Made by a program: the position numbers and the translations under genes. DNA of 52,293 nt, from IMG/VR virus record IMGVR_UViG_3300028595_000017, positions 1 through 52,293 of that record; one strand, written 5' to 3'. The notes beneath the pieces are model-generated. The model saw only the letters and a list, made by a program, of their open reading frames with translations. It was not told where the DNA came from and ran no database searches. Below are positions 34,902-42,479 of the stretch, one piece after another; positions within the stretch are counted from its first letter, which is position 1, and every line of letters starts with the position of its first letter. The DNA comes from a virus.

Positions 34902-35204
34902 TTACTCCTTTCTCTTAATGCAACATAAACTAGCAGTTATAGTCGCGTTCATTTGGTTAATTAAATCATCAGATATTAAGTTACACATATCGATAAATTC
35001 AGCTAAACTTACATCATCATAGATTTTAACTTCACTTGTGTCACCTTGTTTAGTTTCGTATGTACTTAAACAATAGAAACCTTTTTTGTCGATATAGTAA
35101 TTTGTATCTTCGTATGGAAATGAAAAACCAAGTGATGTATATTTTAATACTGTCACTGTTTTTTCTAACCATTTAGGGATTGTAAAAGTTAAGTTAACTT
35201 CCAT
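34902..35204 (-). CDS. VLxY/GFS module protein
   Basis: 100 aa, essentially the module alone. It starts with beta strands (EVNLTFTIPKW), then VLKYTSLGFSFPYEDTNYY, then KKGFYCLSTYE, and ends in a helix with FIDMCNLISDDLINQM. It is paralogous to residues 55-135 of the 136-aa protein at 32828. Its ATG shares one base with the stop of the 27-aa gene before it, so translation is coupled. Function unknown. Confidence 0.75.
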   Translation of the reverse strand: MEVNLTFTIPKWLEKTVTVLKYTSLGFSFPYEDTNYYIDKKGFYCLSTYETKQGDTSEVKIYDDVSLAEFIDMCNLISDDLINQMNATITASLCCIKRKE

Positions 35205-35287
35205 TAGTTTTCTCCCTCCTGTTTTGGCTCTATCACTACGTTACCATCTTTACGTGTGAATATTTGTGCCCATTTGCTATCACCCAT
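35204..35287 (-). CDS. Very short ORF, 27 aa, with strong ribosome site
   Basis: Peptide starts MGDSKWAQIFTRKDGNVV. It has AGGAGG 5 bases before its ATG (35287) and its TAA shares a base with the ATG of the next gene, a tight TAATG coupling. Too short for a fold call; it may be a real micro-protein or a translational leader for the 100-aa gene. Confidence 0.55.
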   Translation of the reverse strand: MGDSKWAQIFTRKDGNVVIEPKQEGEN

Positions 35288-35288
35288 G

Positions 35289-35360
35289 TTAACCTCCTAG
35301 TACAACATGGATATAATCACCTGGTAAACTCTTTCTACTAAACTCATACCATACCTCCAT
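35289..35360 (-). CDS. Very short ORF, 23 aa
   Basis: Peptide starts MEVWYEFSRKSLPGDYIHVV. Its ribosome site is weak, and another 16-aa frame in the same place (ATG overlapping a TGA) has a better GGAGG. The stop lies one base before the ATG of the 27-aa ORF. Coding status is uncertain. Confidence 0.3.
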   Translation of the reverse strand: MEVWYEFSRKSLPGDYIHVVLGG

Positions 35361-35446
35361 TTCTTATAAGCGCAATCATATCGCTAATGAATGCGGTTTT
35401 AAGCGCAGTTTTTTCTGTTTCTGTTATATATAAACGATGAACACCT

Positions 35447-35908
35447 TCACCAATATAGCTTAACAGAGGAATTCATTATTTTACAGACATCAAGTGCTAA
35501 CTTAGTATACATATCCTTATACACTGGTGCTGAGTTAACAGAGAATGTCCAAAGCTTTACGATGTTTGGGTCACCTTCATGCAGACCTTGATTAATTTGT
35601 GGCTTTGTTTCATCAATGACCGCAACACACCCTTCTGCTACACGTACAGTATAGCGTAAATTATCTTGCTTAACTTTATTACGTAATACTTTTACTTCAA
35701 GATATGACTTTTCAACAATAGAGGCACAAACAGCGCACGGCAAATTATCACACCGACTTAGATGACAAGCAAAATTGTATTTAATATGAGCGTCATCTAT
35801 AGATTTTACTAATACGTGATTTTCCCATTCATCAAAATAAACAACACCTGTCTTCCAAGTATCGTCGTTAATTTGGACTTTTATACCATTTAAAGTTATA
35901 GTTTTCAT
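35447..35908 (-). CDS. Hypothetical protein
   Basis: 153 aa, beta-rich N-terminus (MKTITLNGIKVQIND) and a cysteine cluster (CHLSRCDNLPCAVC, residues 48-61) that could bind zinc. It overlaps the upstream gene by 4 bases (ATGA). After its TGA a different frame stays open for about 38 codons (to 35344) with protein-like content and no ATG, so the true C-terminus may be longer if an indel or frameshift exists. Confidence 0.65.
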   Translation of the reverse strand: MKTITLNGIKVQINDDTWKTGVVYFDEWENHVLVKSIDDAHIKYNFACHLSRCDNLPCAVCASIVEKSYLEVKVLRNKVKQDNLRYTVRVAEGCVAVIDETKPQINQGLHEGDPNIVKLWTFSVNSAPVYKDMYTKLALDVCKIMNSSVKLYW

Positions 35909-36402
35909 TGAATACTCCTAGCTATTGTTACATTTAAAATTGTAACAGTCTTAGCGAATTCATAAAGTACAGCCATGTTATAGTTAACATTATCGTATAA
36001 TATGGTTCCATCATTCATTATGAAATGAAAACCACGGCTATCCATGAAAATATCTTTACCATGAATTTTAATACTTTGACCGCTTTGCAATATTTCAATT
36101 AGCATTTTAAATCTACTCATTACATCTGCACTATAATCTTGATAACAAATAGAAGTTTTTGCTGCGATATTTTTTAAATGAGCTTTAAATTTCTTAATTG
36201 TTTTTTTACCAAACTGGTCACAAAAGAATTTTAATTCATTTAAAGATACATAGGATTTAACAAAATTACCATAATTATCTTTTTCATACAAACCATTTAT
36301 ATAAACAAAAAATCGTCCGCCTAATGAAACAGATCGACCTGTATCCATATAATGTAATACAGTTAACATATTATCCATATTATCTATATACTCGTTATTC
36401 AT
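35905..36402 (-). CDS. Hypothetical protein with two VLxY-type modules in tandem
   Basis: 165 aa from ATG 36402, which has AAGG 6 bases upstream. The protein is an internal duplication: MLTVLHYMDTGRSVSLGGRF...VYINGLYEKD (first half) and MLIEILQSGQSIKIHGKDIF...MDSRGFHFIM (second half), each followed by a helical tail. Both halves match the module of the 32828 and 34902 proteins. Function unknown. Confidence 0.72.
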   Translation of the reverse strand: MNNEYIDNMDNMLTVLHYMDTGRSVSLGGRFFVYINGLYEKDNYGNFVKSYVSLNELKFFCDQFGKKTIKKFKAHLKNIAAKTSICYQDYSADVMSRFKMLIEILQSGQSIKIHGKDIFMDSRGFHFIMNDGTILYDNVNYNMAVLYEFAKTVTILNVTIARSIQ

Positions 36403-36423
36403 AAGCATCCTTATAGTATTGTT

Positions 36424-36456
36424 AAGGCGTAAGTATTAAAATATACATTACGCCTT
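36424..36456. terminator. Strong hairpin between small genes, probably a terminator
   Basis: AAGGCGTAA (36424-36432) and TTACGCCTT (36448-36456) form a perfect 9-base-pair stem; inner GTAT/ATAC add pairs. It lies just after the stop at 36463 of the 111-aa gene (leftward) and divides the small-gene operon. Confidence 0.65.
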
Positions 36457-36462
36457 TAATTA

Positions 36463-36798
36463 TTAATAGGTGTTTACATGCTGTAAAGAACGCCATTCAA
36501 GAGTTTGTTCCATTTCTTGCGCTCGTATACGTCGCTTGTAATCAAAACATGGATCATCTTCTCGCTCTTCAATAAGTGCTTCGTTGTAAAAATCTTTCAA
36601 AGATTCCATAATGGCATGGTCAGAATCATCAAGATTCCAACCTCGTTTTATACTTTCTAAGTCATAGTCATTATTAAAATCAAGAAGTTGATTTAAATTA
36701 GTCTCCAAAAGATATAATGCATCATCTTCCGGTAAATTGTTTTTTATCATTATTGCCTGTATCCATGGACGACAATCATCATGATCATAGTTATACAT
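36463..36798 (-). CDS. Acidic hypothetical protein
   Basis: 111 aa, helical, rich in D, E and N, with a Tyr/His/Asp start (MYNYDHDDCRPWIQ). AAGGAGAG precedes the ATG. Strongly acidic small phage proteins often mimic DNA or bind host enzymes, but nothing here proves it. It sits between two hairpins. Confidence 0.68.
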   Translation of the reverse strand: MYNYDHDDCRPWIQAIMIKNNLPEDDALYLLETNLNQLLDFNNDYDLESIKRGWNLDDSDHAIMESLKDFYNEALIEEREDDPCFDYKRRIRAQEMEQTLEWRSLQHVNTY

Positions 36799-36816
36799 AA
36801 TTACTCTCCTTCTTAC

Positions 36817-36838
36817 TAATGTTAATTAATAACGTTAC
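36817..36838 (-). repeat. TAACGTTA-type hairpin
   Basis: TAATGTTA and TAACGTTA arms around a short AT loop between the 247-aa gene (ends 36841) and the 111-aa gene. Same core as the hairpins at 30205, 42480, 48303 and 52140. Confidence 0.5.
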
Positions 36839-36840
36839 TT

Positions 36841-37584
36841 TTATGCAATAGTTGCGTAATGCGCTATCGCATTTTGTTCTACCGCTTGATAAATTCTTGG
36901 GTGTTTTGCAAGCGATAATCTAAAAGATTCTCTAAAAGGGTGTGTTAATAAACCAGATACAAAAATACCATCCCCCCTTGTTGAATGGATATCTCCGCAA
37001 TCATTAATTGTTTTAATGACGTACTTTTTTTGTAAGCAAGAATCATAAGTTTTTTTTGCATGCTTACCTTTTTGCACACAATTAAAAAAATGCGTTCCGT
37101 ATCTAAATGATTCTTTGTTAGCAAGATTCTTTGGGATTAAGCTTTTTTTGGCAGCTAATAAATAATCACAATCACATATTAACTCAGTAAGATAGTATAA
37201 CCTATGCGCTCTGCCTAAAAGAAAATTCATGCCATTTAATTTAAATAAACCTTCCCAAATATCTCTTGCCACGCCTGCATGTCCATAAAATTCAATAAAA
37301 GAACTAATTTTAATATTAGCTTTATTGAATAAATAAAAATCAATAAGAAAACAGTTATTTATACCAAGGGATCTTATAATAGTATAGCGATGCGTTGATT
37401 GGAATGATTGTAAATGTTCCATATTCACAAGGAACAAACCGTCTTGAATACGTTGTACTAATTGTATTCCATAGCCAAATATTTTATTACCATCGGTATA
37501 AATATTTCCTGTTGAATTTTGTGTAACAAAACCATCCATTACTTTAAATGAATGAAGCATATTTTCCATGTTATCTCTAATCAT
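36841..37584 (-). CDS. Hypothetical protein, largest of the small-gene region
   Basis: 247 aa. The first 40 residues (MIRDNMENMLHSFKVMDGFV...NIYTDGNKIFGYG) recall the VLxY module. The rest is alpha/beta with scattered Cys and His. AGGAG precedes the ATG. I do not recognise the family. Confidence 0.7.
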   Translation of the reverse strand: MIRDNMENMLHSFKVMDGFVTQNSTGNIYTDGNKIFGYGIQLVQRIQDGLFLVNMEHLQSFQSTHRYTIIRSLGINNCFLIDFYLFNKANIKISSFIEFYGHAGVARDIWEGLFKLNGMNFLLGRAHRLYYLTELICDCDYLLAAKKSLIPKNLANKESFRYGTHFFNCVQKGKHAKKTYDSCLQKKYVIKTINDCGDIHSTRGDGIFVSGLLTHPFRESFRLSLAKHPRIYQAVEQNAIAHYATIA

Positions 37585-37669
37585 TTTAAATCTCCTATTC
37601 TGTATAATCTATAAATAAAAAATAATCCCTAAAAGAGGATATGATATAATTCCTGTAAATAAAGACATA

Positions 37670-38110
37670 TTAATAGGTATCTCCCTTTATTAAATATGCA
37701 GATAGTATATCTTTTAACATAGATGCTTTAAATAACATGTTTTGAAAATCTGATCGATGGCATCTTATTAATACTTCGTTTAAATCACTTGACCAATAGT
37801 AAAAGCCTAACCAAGGTTTGTCAAATAATTTAATGTCTTCTCGACCAGATATGTTTTTCGTTAAAACACAAGCGTATTTTTGTTTTGGACATAAAAACAA
37901 TTTAGATGAATTTTCAACTGTATGTATTTCCAAATAACCATATTTATTCATACAATCATTTAAAAAACAATTATTGTATAAATAAGGTATTCTTGGAGTA
38001 TGTCGAAAATCAACTAAAAATTGTTTAATAGATGAAATTTTACGCTTTACTTTTTTTGCAATAAGCGTGCCAAACCATACTTTTTGATTTTTTAATTGAT
38101 GGTTATCCAT
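37670..38110 (-). CDS. Hypothetical protein
   Basis: 146 aa with a basic front (KKVKRKISSIKQFLVDFRHTP), then a beta-rich centre (KYGYLEIHTV, KLFLCPKQKYACVL) and a helical end. GGAGG precedes the ATG. It may carry a degenerate form of the module in its middle. Unknown function. Confidence 0.68.
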   Translation of the reverse strand: MDNHQLKNQKVWFGTLIAKKVKRKISSIKQFLVDFRHTPRIPYLYNNCFLNDCMNKYGYLEIHTVENSSKLFLCPKQKYACVLTKNISGREDIKLFDKPWLGFYYWSSDLNEVLIRCHRSDFQNMLFKASMLKDILSAYLIKGDTY

Positions 38111-38113
38111 TTG

Positions 38114-38740
38114 TTATCCTCCACAATTAGTTGACGTACATGCTAATTTCTCTATTAATGCCTCAAGTTCTTTCCAGTTACTAACGTTAAAAGCACCTGG
38201 AACTGAGTTATTCCATAATTGTTTAAATAATATGCCGCCAGTAAAACCAGCATCACGCGCTGTTCTTATTGTTACTTCATTATCATCGACTAAATAATCA
38301 ATGTTATAAAGTCGCGCTATATCGTGTTTGTTTTTAATATAACTAAACAATATTTCAAAATCAACATTCAAGTGACGTTTTAGCCAATCTTCTGTAGCTT
38401 CTTTTGCATATACCGATCTAGCTGTTATGAATAAAAATTTTTCGCAATATGCGGAATATTTTTGGAAAAATTTTACAGCGCCAGGGATTGGTGGTGGTTC
38501 AGAAGAACTTTTTATATTCGTAATGATTTGATCTGTATAATTACGATATTCATCATAGGTAATGTCTAATATATCGTATAAGGCATATTTTGTAACATCT
38601 TTTTTTGAATAAGAACGTCCTTTTTCTTTTTCCACAAGATTTAAAAAAGCTTGAACAAAATCTATCACAACACCGTCTAAATCAAAGGCGATGGTTATGG
38701 CATGCCCGTTTTTTAATGTGATTTTAAAATCACTATTCAT
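38114..38740 (-). CDS. HAD-superfamily 5' nucleotidase-like hydrolase
   Basis: 208 aa. HAD motif I is AFDLDGVVIDF (D20 and D22), motif II is FITARS (Thr near 107), motif III Lys in NKHDIARL (near 137) and motif IV YLVDDN (near 150). All catalytic residues are there. The size and a small cap (residues 30-85) fit 5'(3')-deoxyribonucleotidases and related phage phosphatases, so a role in nucleotide pool control is likely. GGAG precedes the ATG; it overlaps the next gene by 4 bases. Confidence 0.85.
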   Translation of the reverse strand: MNSDFKITLKNGHAITIAFDLDGVVIDFVQAFLNLVEKEKGRSYSKKDVTKYALYDILDITYDEYRNYTDQIITNIKSSSEPPPIPGAVKFFQKYSAYCEKFLFITARSVYAKEATEDWLKRHLNVDFEILFSYIKNKHDIARLYNIDYLVDDNEVTIRTARDAGFTGGILFKQLWNNSVPGAFNVSNWKELEALIEKLACTSTNCGG

Positions 38741-39000
38741 AATAAACTCCTTCCTGTCTTTTTGCTAGTCCTCAATAAATGGTCAATTTTTTCAAACGCT
38801 TCACTTATTGAATCTACTTCAAAAAATTTTGTGCCTTGAGATGCAATAATGTGTTTATCAGCGCTTAAGAATATGTAATACCCTTTATAATGCACTTTTA
38901 TTTTATGGAAACTTAACATTGAATGTAAAGCCTCCAAAGTACAAGTAATATCTGTGGAATAAGCATTCAGTAGTTTAATTTTATATGTTTTTTCTTTCAT
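38737..39000 (-). CDS. Small VLxY-like module protein
   Basis: 87 aa from ATG 39000 (AAAGGAG about 12 bases upstream; a TTG at 39012 is too close to it). It shows ALHSMLSFHKIKVHYKGYYIFLS, then a strand and FEVDSISEAFEKIDHLL, the same strand and helix order as the module family though more diverged. Role unknown. Confidence 0.62.
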   Translation of the reverse strand: MKEKTYKIKLLNAYSTDITCTLEALHSMLSFHKIKVHYKGYYIFLSADKHIIASQGTKFFEVDSISEAFEKIDHLLRTSKKTGRSLL

Positions 39001-39002
39001 AA

Positions 39003-39389
39003 TTAATAACAATCTCCTTTAATCTCAGCCCAACAATTTGGGCATATCGTGTTAGCGTAGTCATCATTACACCAGACTACTCCTTTTTCATTGTTACTAC
39101 TATAATTATGCAGATATTTAGTAACACCGTCTTTAGTACGAAAATATCTTCCACATTTTTCACAAGGCGGCATCATGTCTAAATTTGCATCTAATTGTTG
39201 TTGCTTTCTCTTTTTGATAAGTTTTAATGCTTTTTGTTTAGTGATAGAAGCTGTTACTTTTGTGGACGTCCCTATCATAATAGCATTCGCCTTATCAAGT
39301 AATTGTTTATAAAAACCAACAGTTCTCGATAAATCTGTTAGGTTTATAATCTTGATTTCTTTTTTTAATAAAATGATAATATTTTCCAT
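39003..39389 (-). CDS. Zinc-ribbon protein
   Basis: 128 aa. A helical N-terminal 75 residues is followed by PCEKCGRYF and, 40 residues later, ICPNCWAEI: two CxxC pairs that make a zinc ribbon near the C-terminus. The CxNCW piece also occurs in the 58-aa protein at 39491, so the two may be related. It overlaps the next gene's non-coding leader. Probably nucleic acid binding. Confidence 0.72.
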   Translation of the reverse strand: MENIIILLKKEIKIINLTDLSRTVGFYKQLLDKANAIMIGTSTKVTASITKQKALKLIKKRKQQQLDANLDMMPPCEKCGRYFRTKDGVTKYLHNYSSNNEKGVVWCNDDYANTICPNCWAEIKGDCY

Positions 39390-39412
39390 TTTTACGCCTT
39401 TTTTGCCTTAAT

Positions 39413-39473
39413 AAACGATTAAAAAATCTTTTAAACATAAAATTATATTTAAGTCAAGATTTTTTAATCGTTT
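39413..39473. repeat. Perfect 18-base inverted repeat with 25-base centre
   Basis: AAACGATTAAAAAATCTT (39413-39430) and AAGATTTTTTAATCGTTT (39456-39473) are exact inverted repeats. The centre contains, leftward, a TTGACT. It lies between two convergent-spaced leftward genes. It could be a terminator of the rightward type (T run after the right arm), an operator or a large RNA hairpin. Confidence 0.75.
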
Positions 39474-39490
39474 TTTGTTTAAAAAAAATC

Positions 39491-39667
39491 TTAATTTAGT
39501 TTCTTTTGTTTAGCTTCATAAAAAGCTATCATCTTTTTAGCTAAATCAAGATTGAACATTATTCTATGGCTCATTTCCCAACAGTTATTACACATAGCGG
39601 TACCTGTAAATTTTGTCGGTTCACTACACCATTTACACAAGATTGTTTCTTCATTTTCTGTGTGCAT
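39491..39667 (-). CDS. 58-aa zinc-ribbon mini-protein
   Basis: Starts MHTENEETILCKWC, later AMCNNCWEM, then a helix with many Lys. GGGAG lies 7 bases before ATG 39667, and the gene overlaps the end of the 152-aa gene by 17 bases. The two CxxC pairs, the ribosome site and the coupling make it a real gene despite its size. CxNCW matches the 39003 protein. Confidence 0.75.
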   Translation of the reverse strand: MHTENEETILCKWCSEPTKFTGTAMCNNCWEMSHRIMFNLDLAKKMIAFYEAKQKKLN

Positions 39668-40109
39668 TTAAAAACTCCCTGTCTGGCCGTAAATTATACG
39701 GTTTTTCTTCAACGATAAAATCAATTAGTATTGTACTAAAAGATTCAATCAAATTAACAAAATAAAAATCTGGCGCTTTTTCTTTCACAGTACGTGAAAT
39801 AGTCAAAGCATATGATAGATATCTTGGCATATATGCTAATGAGAATCTAAAGCCCCAATTATAGTAACGATTTGAACCTTCTATTAGCGTCCAAAAAAAT
39901 AGAAGATATTGCGTATCGCCTGCTATGCGAATATATTGTCTAAATGTTTCACCTCGTTTCGGAATGTGTCCACTACAAGAACCAATTGTACGAAAACAGG
40001 GCGTGCTGTTGACAACACCGCATAATTCTATTATATGAAGATCAATTTTATCTTTTTCCAAAACTTTTGAAAAAGGTAAATTTTCAGGGAACCAATTATC
40101 AGTTTTCAT
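39651..40109 (-). CDS. Hypothetical protein with GSCSGH motif
   Basis: 152 aa. FRTIGSCSGHIPKRGETFRQYIRI (residues 38-61) has the SCSGH shape seen in TYW3-like folds and in some small phage proteins; the rest is alpha/beta. No wybutosine pathway context exists here, so I give no enzyme name. The ribosome site is weak (AGGTG). Confidence 0.68.
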   Translation of the reverse strand: MKTDNWFPENLPFSKVLEKDKIDLHIIELCGVVNSTPCFRTIGSCSGHIPKRGETFRQYIRIAGDTQYLLFFWTLIEGSNRYYNWGFRFSLAYMPRYLSYALTISRTVKEKAPDFYFVNLIESFSTILIDFIVEEKPYNLRPDREFLNAHRK

Positions 40110-40116
40110 ATAACAC

Positions 40117-40320
40117 CTACCATCTATCTTCAGGATGTATGCCTAATTCCATAGCATCAATTACATCATTATTGATAGCCCCACATACAGGCTGAAAACA
40201 ATCAGTTTCATCTATGTCTAGAAATTGATTATTTTCTGTCGCTATTTCTGCTAATATTGCTGCCATATAATGATTATTTTTGTTTAAATCATCAATGATT
40301 TGTTTATTTGACTTCATCAT
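40117..40320 (-). CDS. Small hypothetical protein
   Basis: 67 aa, helical N-terminus (NKQIIDDLNKNNHYMAAILAEI) and acidic C-terminal half. AAGGTG precedes two adjacent ATG codons. It is the first gene after a strong terminator and so should have its own promoter in 40325-40380. Confidence 0.62.
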   Translation of the reverse strand: MMKSNKQIIDDLNKNNHYMAAILAEIATENNQFLDIDETDCFQPVCGAINNDVIDAMELGIHPEDRW

Positions 40321-40349
40321 TATATCACCTTCCTTTTAGTTTTTAGTTC

Positions 40350-40364
40350 AATAGTATTACTATT
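40350..40364. promoter_or_regulatory. Palindromic operator-like site
   Basis: AATAGTATTACTATT is a perfect palindrome around one T, 30 bases before the start of the 67-aa gene and just after the terminator. It could be a repressor site for the promoter that must lie here. No repressor is identified. Confidence 0.35.
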
Positions 40365-40386
40365 AAAGTTTTCGGTGTGAACAAAA

Positions 40387-40425
40387 AAAGCCGCACCAGG
40401 ACTTGAATCCCAAACGCGGCTTTTC
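40387..40425 (-). terminator. Strong intrinsic terminator on the leftward transcript
   Basis: Read leftward, AAAGCCGC and GCGGCTTT close a long imperfect stem and are followed by TTTTTTTG. It lies after the stop of the 211-aa gene (40481) and splits the small-gene region into two operons. The 160-base spacer around it (40321-40480) contains only this, a nearby A/G-rich foldable stretch (40426-40465) and the palindrome. Confidence 0.82.
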
Positions 40426-40480
40426 CGCCTTCTTTGATTTCACGCTCAAGAAGATGAAAGCGTTTCCTGTTTATTTTTAC

Positions 40481-41116
40481 TTAGAAAATGAAAGGCTCTA
40501 GGTCATCGTTTGTTACCGTAAGAGCCTGATACCTGAATTGAGTGTTACGTATTAACTGATCTAGTATATCTGCTGTATAAAAGTTAGTTGTTAAAACTGT
40601 ACCTCTACCGAGCTCCCATACTCTATAAAGGTTAAGTTTTTCATCTAAACACTCTAATACAATTAGCGTCTCAACTAGTGAGTAGAAACGCATATAGAAA
40701 CAGTTGAAACTTCTTTTATACATCACTTTTTCATGCGGTTCGTATGCTTGCAAAAAGTCATCAATCGCTTCTTGCTTAACTGCTAGGCACTTACCACTTT
40801 TCCTGTAGAGCAATTCAAATTGTCGCCTAGATACGTGAAATGTTAGCGTGTACGCTTTGTCTTGTTTCATTAAGATACTTTCAGGTTCTTGTGGCGCCAA
40901 AATGACGTGTTTACTTTCGTAGAACTCTTGGTCTTTCTTTAACCACACCAGGTCATAATCCAGTATAGGTTTATTAGATACACTTATGGTTACACCAAAT
41001 TGTTTCCTTAAGCGAGGTAATGGGTTCACATTCATTGCGAACCCTTTTATTATGTACCGCTTCAATTCCACTCGACTAAGTGGAATCACTATTTTTTTCT
41101 TTTCTTTACTTTGCAT
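40481..41116 (-). CDS. Hypothetical protein, less AT-rich
   Basis: 211 aa, basic start (QSKEKKKIVIPLSRVELKRYII), beta-rich with many Phe/Tyr. Codon use is a little richer in GC than neighbours and it is followed by a strong terminator, so it may be well expressed. TAGGAG precedes the ATG. No family recognised. Confidence 0.7.
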   Translation of the reverse strand: MQSKEKKKIVIPLSRVELKRYIIKGFAMNVNPLPRLRKQFGVTISVSNKPILDYDLVWLKKDQEFYESKHVILAPQEPESILMKQDKAYTLTFHVSRRQFELLYRKSGKCLAVKQEAIDDFLQAYEPHEKVMYKRSFNCFYMRFYSLVETLIVLECLDEKLNLYRVWELGRGTVLTTNFYTADILDQLIRNTQFRYQALTVTNDDLEPFIF

Positions 41117-41125
41117 AATATTCTC

Positions 41126-41605
41126 CTATATTTTTACACCTTTAGGTATCAACCCTTTCTGTTGATACATCAAAGCATAAGTTTTTATTTCTTTTGAATC
41201 ATGTCTTCTTAAATAAGCACCTAATGGCACATTTAAAAAAGCGTCAGATATTGCATAAATGATATCGCTTTCAAATAAAAAGGTCAGTACTTCAATTGTC
41301 AAGTCTTGCAAACATCCGATATTTTCAATATTATTTAAATCGGATAAAACATCAATAAAATGCAGACCTGGATTTATTTGTTTGAAATCAAATATCCAAT
41401 TTTTTATCTGGGAACATTTTATGATTATTTGCCCCATTGAGAATTCAGAGCTAGACGGCGAAAAAGCTTTTAATACTTTATCACTGTAATGCATTGCATC
41501 TATATACTGCATATTTCTATACGCAATAATGGCTTTATAAAGAATATGTCCATAATTACTTTTATGCGTTATTTGTTGGTTCCAGATTTGTAATACTGGA
41601 TTCAT
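41126..41605 (-). CDS. Hypothetical protein, possibly related to the 41852 gene
   Basis: 159 aa, helical. Its opening (IWNQQITHKSNYGHILYKAI...AYRNMQYIDAMHYSDKVL) resembles that of the 204-aa protein (NWDEKINQNKHKVIYTAIRLYRKGDLKKACDKIL), a TPR-like helix pair. GGGGG precedes the ATG, which directly follows the previous stop. Function unknown. Confidence 0.65.
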   Translation of the reverse strand: MNPVLQIWNQQITHKSNYGHILYKAIIAYRNMQYIDAMHYSDKVLKAFSPSSSEFSMGQIIIKCSQIKNWIFDFKQINPGLHFIDVLSDLNNIENIGCLQDLTIEVLTFLFESDIIYAISDAFLNVPLGAYLRRHDSKEIKTYALMYQQKGLIPKGVKI

Positions 41606-41802
41606 TAGAACAATCCCCCCAATTCATTTAAAAGTTCAATAACATAGTCTGGCTCCAAGCCAAAATAATCTTCTACAATTCTGTCAAGATCATCAAGAGT
41701 TTCGGCTTGTCTGGCTTCATCCATAGCGTCTTCCCAAAGATTGTCAAAATCGAACTCGCTCATATTATCACGAGTCATAACTATCTTTTTAATACTATCC
41801 AT
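41605..41802 (-). CDS. Small acidic protein
   Basis: 65 aa from ATG 41802, with AAAGGAG 7 bases upstream; a longer reading from 41889 overlaps the previous gene and lacks a site. Helical and strongly acidic (DEARQAETLDDLDRIVEDYF). A possible host-protein binder by analogy with other acidic early phage proteins. Not recognised. Confidence 0.7.
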   Translation of the reverse strand: MDSIKKIVMTRDNMSEFDFDNLWEDAMDEARQAETLDDLDRIVEDYFGLEPDYVIELLNELGGLF

Positions 41803-41819
41803 AATATTTCTCCTTTTAT

Positions 41820-41842
41820 AGGGCGCACAATATGTACGCCCT
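41820..41842 (-). repeat. Hairpin between the 204-aa and 65-aa genes
   Basis: AGGGCGCAC and GTACGCCCT pair over 9 positions (one G-U on the leftward RNA), loop 5 bases. No T run follows; the ribosome site of the next gene does. It is more likely a processing or stabilising hairpin than a terminator. Confidence 0.6.
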
Positions 41843-41851
41843 GATTTATAG

Positions 41852-42466
41852 TTATACAGTTTGCTCAAAATCGTAATCAAGCAGTGCATTTAATGCTTTT
41901 AATATTTCTATCTTGTTATATGAACCGGTGTGTAAGCCCATACGATTTACAGAGATTGCGCCGATTAGTTCAAACAATTTAGTGCATGCTTCGGTATCCC
42001 ATTGGGCTTTAGTACCCATAGATTTTTGCAATATAGTACGAAAAATGATCATTCTTTTTGCCGTCGGCGAATCTTTTACAGAGTTAATTTTTGGTAATTC
42101 AAGACGACCTGTTCTATTTAATAGATCTTTTTCATTTAAAAAATCTAAGATTGCTTTTGCGTCAGTAGAGATTGTTGGGTTCTCTTCTGTTGCAAATTTT
42201 AATAAGCTTTCATTTGCAGCTTTCCATTTAATATCTTCGATCATATTAAGAAAGTCTGGTTTACCTCCTAATTTGATCATACGAAGATTAAGGATTGTAA
42301 AAATAATCCCATTTTCAATCTTCGTTTTTGGTTTTTTGGTTAAAATTTTATCACATGCTTTTTTTAAGTCACCTTTACGATAAAGTCTAATAGCTGTATA
42401 GATGACTTTATGTTTGTTTTGATTGATTTTTTCATCCCAATTATCAAGTGTGGTCTTGATTTTCAT
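41852..42466 (-). CDS. Hypothetical helical protein
   Basis: 204 aa, all-helical and Lys-rich. The N-terminal 60 residues resemble those of the 159-aa protein. A less AT-rich middle (GTKAQWDTEACTKLFELIGA) suggests good expression. AAAGGAG precedes the ATG. Family unknown. Confidence 0.7.
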   Translation of the reverse strand: MKIKTTLDNWDEKINQNKHKVIYTAIRLYRKGDLKKACDKILTKKPKTKIENGIIFTILNLRMIKLGGKPDFLNMIEDIKWKAANESLLKFATEENPTISTDAKAILDFLNEKDLLNRTGRLELPKINSVKDSPTAKRMIIFRTILQKSMGTKAQWDTEACTKLFELIGAISVNRMGLHTGSYNKIEILKALNALLDYDFEQTV

Positions 42467-42479
42467 AGTTTTCTCCTTT

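Noticed and set aside
37609-37668. 19-aa hydrophobic ORF (MSLFTGIISYPLLGIIFYL) between two early genes
   Set aside because: It could be a tiny membrane peptide, but the ribosome site is 12 bases away and the length is too short to separate from chance.
40385-40425. A tRNA T-arm-like string (GGGATTCAAGTCC) on the leftward strand
   Set aside because: The 53-61 pair would be A-C, no anticodon or D arm fits, and the string lies within a terminator hairpin that ends in T residues.
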